From: JARIHD01 sp964610985
Lineage (GTDB): Bacteria > Patescibacteriota > Saccharimonadia > Saccharimonadales > UBA4665
Assembly: GCA_964610985.1 (NCBI GenBank)
Contig: CAZSZJ010000035.1
Span: 1 to 10,312, forward strand
Direction: 5' to 3'
DNA length: 10,312 nucleotides
The position numbers and the translations under genes were made by a program. This document shows, one piece after another, positions 6,395 to 10,312 of the stretch (positions within the stretch are counted from its first letter, which is position 1; the number at the start of each line of letters is the position of its first letter). Under the pieces are notes generated by a model. That model made no database searches, was not told the DNA's origin, and saw nothing but the letters and a program-made list of their open reading frames with translations.

Positions 6395-8068
6395 ATGCTC
6401 AATAAAAAACGAACCATCATCCTGATTGTTGCCATAAGCGCCCTCATCGTAACGGGGCTGGGCGCATTGTCAAACAGTGTCATCAAAGGCTGGCTGGCAA
6501 ACAATCTGCTCGCGGAATACCAGCGCCAGGAACATCAGGTGGCCGAACGGGTCGCACAGAACTTAGAAAACAATATTGCAGGTGTGCAAGACAAGCTAAA
6601 CCTGTTGACAGCGACTCCTGAAGTGCGCAATGACGACCCATTAGCGTGCAACGCCAAACTGACGGAAGCTTTTGATATTATGAGCTCTAAGGTTGGCAAT
6701 CTAGGGCGGGTAAACGCGGAGGGCTATTTTTACTGCTCAATCAATAAAAAGCCTATAGGATTAAAGGCCGAAAAGTTAGGCGGCTACATTCCGCAAATCT
6801 TTAATGATCCGGAGCATAAACCTGTGCTGAGCAGGGCTATTTTGCCGCCCGGAGCAGGCGGCTATGTTGCGGCGTTACATGTGCCCGTTTACGATCAGCA
6901 ACACCGGTTCAAAGGCACATTGGGCGGTGCTGTCTACTTTAACGAGCTGCAAGAAAAATACTTAAAGCATGTCTCGTCGGCCGCCAACGGCTACGTGGTA
7001 CTGCTAGATGATAATGGTGACGTCCTGTACCACCCCAAAACGCAATTAATTGGTAAAAATATAAACACCCAGGAAGCAAAAAGTATACTCGGCTATTCAG
7101 AGGAGTTTGGAGGCGCAATGGTAGCAGCGCAACGCGGGGAATCGGGCAATATCCATTACACAACACACGAAGGGATGCGATTGGCGGCGTTTACCAAGGC
7201 GCAGATACTCCCCAATCACTTCTGGACAGTACTCGTGGCCGTACCCACCACAGAGGCAGCTGCTCAATTAAGCCGAGTTGGGGTAGATAGTGCGTTTATT
7301 TGGTTTACGATAGTCCTCAGTTTGGCGGTAGCTATGATTGCGGCCATGATGATGGCTAACTTGATGCACTCATACGAACTGCAACAGACAAAGGACGAAT
7401 TCGTTAACCTCGCCTCGCATCAGTTACGTACACCGGCAACAGCCGTTAAGAACTTTGCTGAGCTGCTCTGGGACGAACGAGACACGCTAACCGACAGCCA
7501 GAAAGAATATCTGCAAAACATTCAAGAGAGTAACCACCGGCAGATCACCATTGTCAATGACATGCTTAACGTCACTAGAATGGACGCGGGGAGGATTAAA
7601 CTCAATCCCAAGCCAACAAACATTGGCCAGCTGGTTGACGAGATAGTAGAGGAACAGCTACCCACCATCCAGAGTCGCAAGCAAAAGATAGCTGTAAATA
7701 AGACGCAAGAGCATATTGAGACGCCTCTTGACCCTACTTACGGGCGGATGATTATCGAAAACCTTATCAGCAATGCCAGCAAATACACACCTACTGGCGG
7801 CACTATAGAAGTAAATGTCGGCTTAGGTGCTAATGACGTATCTGTAGCCGTAAAAGATAATGGCGTGGGTGTTGCCAAAGGCGATATGCGCAAACTCTTT
7901 GGCAAGCTAAACCGTATTCCCAATGAACTGTCAGACGAAGTTGGCGGCACTGGGCTGGGGTTGTATTTAGTGAAGAAGATCATTGAACTACATGGAGGCA
8001 AGGTGACCGTCATCTCTGAACCAGGCAAAGGGTCGGAGTTCACGGTTTTTATACCAAAAAAGCGGTAG
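6395..8068 (+). CDS. Membrane sensor histidine kinase with extracytoplasmic Cache-like domain
   Basis: This is a 557-residue sensor kinase. TM1 spans about 7-27 and TM2 about 300-323. They bracket a roughly 270-residue extracytoplasmic domain that reads like a double Cache sensor: GRVNAEGYFYCSIN (104-117) and later NGYVVLLDDNGDVLYHP (198-214). A HisKA dimerisation helix follows without an obvious HAMP domain. Its phosphoacceptor is H342, in NLASHQLRTPATAVKNF (338-354). The HATPase domain has an N box (ENLISNASKY, 455-464), G1 (DNGVG, 488-492), an F box (LFGKL, 501-505) and G2 (GGTGLGL, 517-523). It should autophosphorylate on H342 in response to a small external ligand and pass phosphate to a response regulator. 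None is encoded in this window, so it is an orphan here. All catalytic elements look intact. No ribosome-binding site precedes ATG 6395. The ligand is unknown. Confidence 0.95.
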   Translation: MLNKKRTIILIVAISALIVTGLGALSNSVIKGWLANNLLAEYQRQEHQVAERVAQNLENNIAGVQDKLNLLTATPEVRNDDPLACNAKLTEAFDIMSSKVGNLGRVNAEGYFYCSINKKPIGLKAEKLGGYIPQIFNDPEHKPVLSRAILPPGAGGYVAALHVPVYDQQHRFKGTLGGAVYFNELQEKYLKHVSSAANGYVVLLDDNGDVLYHPKTQLIGKNINTQEAKSILGYSEEFGGAMVAAQRGESGNIHYTTHEGMRLAAFTKAQILPNHFWTVLVAVPTTEAAAQLSRVGVDSAFIWFTIVLSLAVAMIAAMMMANLMHSYELQQTKDEFVNLASHQLRTPATAVKNFAELLWDERDTLTDSQKEYLQNIQESNHRQITIVNDMLNVTRMDAGRIKLNPKPTNIGQLVDEIVEEQLPTIQSRKQKIAVNKTQEHIETPLDPTYGRMIIENLISNASKYTPTGGTIEVNVGLGANDVSVAVKDNGVGVAKGDMRKLFGKLNRIPNELSDEVGGTGLGLYLVKKIIELHGGKVTVISEPGKGSEFTVFIPKKR

Positions 8069-8484
8069 GTGCAAGCGAGTTTGCACGTGTCTTAGCCAAA
8101 GTATAAAAACCACCGTTTTATAGGCCGGATAGTTCTACATTATCGTTACAAGACTCTCATATTCTACTAGTACAAGGAAGCCTAGTTATCGGGGGCTACA
8201 AATAGAGATAATTTTAATTCTTCACCGGCGATTCGCATACTTGAGCGCAATGCATCGTCATGTCATGCCAATCTCTTTTAGCATCGCTTCACTCCCGTCT
8301 TTGTGCGGTAGCCCTAAGATCTGACTTGGTCGCTTGTCACTCATCTTCTCCTTTATGTTCCATGTAAGGAGCGCTTTTTTTGTTTTACGCCTGCTATTTT
8401 GCCCGTGGTTAATTTAGATTTAGTATTTATTAGTTATATTGATAATTCAATAGACTAAGCATAAGCACTAGAGAGACATCGAAC
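8069..8484. other. 416-base non-coding gap
   Basis: I find no credible reading frame on either strand. It holds a 6-bp hairpin right after the kinase stop (GTGCAA 8069-8074 with TTGCAC 8081-8086) without a T run. It also holds an ATAAAA/TTTTAT inverted repeat (8103-8108 and 8116-8121) and a terminator-like hairpin at 8348-8381. The last 80 bases are AT-rich and probably contain the fibre-gene promoter; TTTAGT with GATAAT at 16-base spacing is one weak candidate. The 8190-8345 part, ending in a terminator, could be a small RNA or a long kinase 3' UTR, but I recognise no RNA family. Confidence 0.4.
8348..8385 (+). terminator. Intrinsic terminator-like hairpin in the gap before the fibre gene
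   Basis: CTCCTT (8348-8353) pairs with AAGGAG (8366-8371). An inner ATG/CAT pairing (8355-8357 with 8361-8363) lies beyond a small internal loop. Seven T's (8375-8381) follow after three bases. It would end any rightward transcript coming from the kinase gene or from within the gap. Confidence 0.6.
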
Positions 8485-9381
8485 ATGTCAATATCACGTC
8501 AGCCTATCCCAGGGCAAGATAACGGAGTTTGGGGTAATGTCTTAAACGATTACCTCAGCGTTTCGCTAGCTAATGATGGCAGCCTGAAAAACGGTGTGGT
8601 GGCAGACGCGCAGATTGCTGCCGGTGCGGGTATTGCCGAATCGAAGCTTAGTTTGGCGTCGGATGCGGCCGCGGGTACTGCTTCGCGACGTACCTTGGGC
8701 ACTGGGGCAGCTCAGGCCGCTGCCGGTAACGACACACGGATTACGGGTGCTGAGCAGACGGCAAACAAGGATCAGCTGGGTGGTTACGTCGGGCTAGATG
8801 GGTCAGGATCGGCCGTGGTACCAAGTTCATTTACAAGTGGTGGTACTATCACGGCGAACGATGACCTTGATGTGATAAGCCGTGTAATACGGGTTGGACC
8901 AACAACGTACCCTACTGTTTTATCAGGCGGTGGGGTAAGTAGCGCATATACCGTAATCGACAAAGCGAGTACTGCTTCGGATGCGACGCTGCTGCTACGG
9001 GACCAGGGCAATATCCGGGCCGAAATTGGCCTGGCTGGCGATAATGATATTCATTTCAAGACCGTAACAGGTCTAAATAATGCCGAAGTTTTCACCGACC
9101 GGTTTATGATATTGACGACCGGCAACTCATGGTTTGTTGGCAAACTAGGCGTTGGCACAACACCAGTCGAACAGTTGCATGTGAATGCTACTGGTACGTC
9201 TGCCCGTACGCTCGCTAAGATTGAAAATGCTAACGCAGCCGCCGGTACAGTAGGGGCTGGTGTGCAACTGGCTGGTGCAGGTGCAAATTGGACAATTGGT
9301 ACCGATGCTGGCTTGAATGGCAATAATAATTTCTTTATTCAGGATAATGGGGCTGGCTACCCCCCCGCGACTACTGATTAA
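8485..9381 (+). CDS. Fibre/adhesin-like protein, N-terminal part up to the C7 frameshift
   Basis: As read, the product is 298 residues and ends shortly after a seven-C run at 9360-9366. Its N-terminal module has PIPGQDNGVWGNVLNDYL (7-24) and DAQIAAGAGIAESKLSL (41-57). TLGTGAAQAAAGNDTRITGA (70-89) follows. Such modules occur in phage tail-fibre-like and surface fibre proteins, including many CPR proteins. Residues about 115-290 are strand-rich, low in cysteine and rich in G, A, T and N. They include LGVGTTPVEQLHVNATG (221-237), like the GIGTTSP-x-x-LHV element of trimeric tail spikes. There is no signal peptide or LPXTG motif, so how it reaches the surface is unclear. GAGAG lies 9 bases before the ATG. 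Removing one C joins this frame to 9368-9718 and gives a coherent 410-residue protein, so this ORF is probably incomplete. Whether it is cellular or a phage remnant is open; no other phage gene is seen nearby. Confidence 0.8.
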   Translation: MSISRQPIPGQDNGVWGNVLNDYLSVSLANDGSLKNGVVADAQIAAGAGIAESKLSLASDAAAGTASRRTLGTGAAQAAAGNDTRITGAEQTANKDQLGGYVGLDGSGSAVVPSSFTSGGTITANDDLDVISRVIRVGPTTYPTVLSGGGVSSAYTVIDKASTASDATLLLRDQGNIRAEIGLAGDNDIHFKTVTGLNNAEVFTDRFMILTTGNSWFVGKLGVGTTPVEQLHVNATGTSARTLAKIENANAAAGTVGAGVQLAGAGANWTIGTDAGLNGNNNFFIQDNGAGYPPATTD

Positions 9382-9718
9382 TGCAACTGGCAATACGGCG
9401 ATCGGAACCGATACAGCACCGTATAAAGTTTCGGTAGCAGGTGGTGATATAGCGGCTGTTACCGCCGGCGGCGGGTTCCGCATTAAAGAAGGTGTCAACG
9501 CAAAAATGGGACTAGTTACCTTGGTTGGCGGCACGGCCACGGTAAATACCACGGCCATTACCATTAACTCGCGCGTATTTTTGACGATTCAAACGCCTGG
9601 TGGCATCGTTGGTACTCCCTATGTTGCGGCGCGTACGGCTAGTGTTTCGTTTACGGTTAGTTCAACCAGTGGCACAGACACTTCATCTGTGGCTTGGGTG
9701 CTGATCGAACCAAGTTAG
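9317..9718 (+). pseudogene. Fibre/adhesin-like protein, C-terminal part in the shifted frame
   Basis: The genuine part runs from about 9368 (RLLINATGNTAIGTDTAPYK) to TAG 9718. Its sequence repeats the G-T-x-P-hydrophobic-V pattern seen upstream (IGTDTAPYKVSV). It ends in a strand-rich domain closing with SSVAWVLIEPS, a type of C-terminus seen in tail-fibre-like proteins. There is no catalytic S74-type chaperone signature. Upstream of 9368 this frame is only the shadow of the N-terminal part. The ATGs at 9317 and 9347 have no properly spaced Shine-Dalgarno sequence, so independent translation is unlikely. It is best read as the second half of the 8485 gene, either made by +1 recoding or by variants with six C's, or lost here by a real or technical one-base insertion. 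Confidence 0.7.
9360..9366 (+). repeat. Seven-C homopolymer at the fibre-gene frame break
   Basis: Seven consecutive C's span codons TAC-CCC-CCC of the 8485 frame. With six C's the frame continues as Gly-Tyr-Pro-Pro-Arg-Leu-Leu into the downstream half. Such tracts slip during replication, and CCC runs can also favour +1 ribosomal slippage. They are also a classic site of sequencing error. Confidence 0.85.
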
Positions 9719-9819
9719 ACAGTTTCACTAACGGCGACCTGGGATATAAACAGTTTTAAAGGACTGGTATCCTTTGGCTTAGGTCTACGATTGCTTTTGT
9801 TTCTTGAAAGGATTCGAAT

Positions 9820-10170
9820 ATGAAAATTATAGAAACCGAAGTCATGAACGGTCAATTTGTCGAGGTGGTTCCTGATTCACAGCTTATAGCGCCGCTATCT
9901 ACAGATGCGTTTCCGCCGCCTGAATTAGAGCAGAGAGCGGGATGGGCGGTGCTTGATCCGGCTGTGCAGTCAGAAGTTGCCACAGGCGCAGCAAGAAAAT
10001 TTGATGGTTACGCGGCAGTGCGTGCAGTGGCTAATGAGTCGATGGTGGCAGCACGTATACAGAGGAATGAGGATTCGAAATCGCCAACCTCTTTAGAAGT
10101 TGCCCGATCTGACGGTGCAGCTGCTCGGCTGGACTTTTTGGCTTACTTTGCAGGGCATATCACTCGCTGA
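9820..10170 (+). CDS. Small protein of unknown function
   Basis: This 116-residue protein follows a clear Shine-Dalgarno sequence (AAAGGA, 9807-9812, 7-base spacing), which supports it as a real gene. It is soluble, with no membrane segment or signal peptide. The N-terminal third is strand- and proline-rich (PLSTDAFPPPELEQ, 25-38). The rest is alanine-rich and probably helical, with KFDGYAAVRAVANESMVAAR (60-79) the most regular stretch. I recognise no family or motif. It ends in TGA, 88 bases before tRNA-Val. It lies 101 bases after the fibre gene, a gap with only a weak 6-bp hairpin (9758-9775), so cotranscription with the fibre gene is possible but not shown. Confidence 0.72.
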   Translation: MKIIETEVMNGQFVEVVPDSQLIAPLSTDAFPPPELEQRAGWAVLDPAVQSEVATGAARKFDGYAAVRAVANESMVAARIQRNEDSKSPTSLEVARSDGAAARLDFLAYFAGHITR

Positions 10171-10198
10171 GCGCCAGATATTTTTAGACATACTGCTC

Positions 10199-10227
10199 TT
10201 GGCAAAACAGAGGCAATCTGCTATTAT
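10199..10227 (+). promoter_or_regulatory. Promoter of tRNA-Val
   Basis: TTGGCA (10199-10204), a 17-base spacer and TATTAT (10222-10227) are close to the sigma-70 consensus. They predict a start near 10234, about 25 bases before the mature tRNA. A small hairpin, GTTCT (10237-10241) with AGAAC (10248-10252), lies in the leader, where the 5' end is processed. Confidence 0.75.
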
Positions 10228-10258
10228 CTGTAGGTTGTTCTCAAAAAAGAACGATCGA

Positions 10259-10312
<54 letters not shown>

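Noticed and set aside
9758..9775. Terminator after the fibre gene (AAAGGA/TCCTTT hairpin)
   Set aside because: The stem is only 6 bp, is low in GC, and has no T run downstream.

Overview
The window is a stretch of bacterial chromosome of roughly balanced base composition, with short gaps and genes mostly on the + strand. It suggests a Candidate Phyla Radiation (Patescibacteria) genome, most likely Saccharibacteria (TM7) or a close relative. Three things point that way: several proteins with no recognisable counterpart in model bacteria, a stand-alone GlcD/Dld-type FAD dehydrogenase, and a fibre protein whose N-terminal module I associate with these genomes. This placement is inference from protein style, not from a marker gene. 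The standard bacterial code fits: open frames of up to 557 codons have no internal TGA, and one gene ends in TGA. All tRNA 3' ends visible here encode CCA.

Layout. The left edge cuts a tRNA-Leu(CAG), which is followed by a terminator and a small convergent membrane-protein gene (85..438, - strand). Divergent from that gene is an unusual fusion of an HD nucleotidase-like domain and a zinc deaminase (505..1521). Next come a large unrecognised protein with several winged-helix-like segments (1625..2935) and an FAD-linked 2-hydroxyacid/D-lactate dehydrogenase homologue (3033..4670) with a good promoter. A complete tRNA-Leu(GAG) with promoter and terminator lies at 4737..4821; its last 31 bases are identical to those of the tRNA at the left edge.

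From 4943 a promoter and a strong Shine-Dalgarno sequence drive a gene (5028..6091) that may have a DUF218-like Rossmann fold. Its frame is broken by a one-base shift near 5150-5165. After a strong terminator and about 150 bases of odd non-coding DNA comes an orphan membrane sensor histidine kinase (6395..8068). A 416-base gap with one terminator-like hairpin follows. Then comes a fibre/adhesin-like gene (8485..9718) split by a shift at a run of seven C. A small unrecognised gene (9820..10170) and the start of a tRNA-Val(TAC) behind a near-consensus promoter close the window.

How the genes relate. I see no large operon and no clear defence system, integrase or transposase. Most genes look like separate transcription units. 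The strongest leads are the HD-deaminase fusion, a possible bifunctional nucleotide enzyme, and the C7 tract in the fibre gene, which is either a phase-switch or frameshift site or a sequencing error. Two broken frames within 4.5 kb make sequence error a serious alternative for both.
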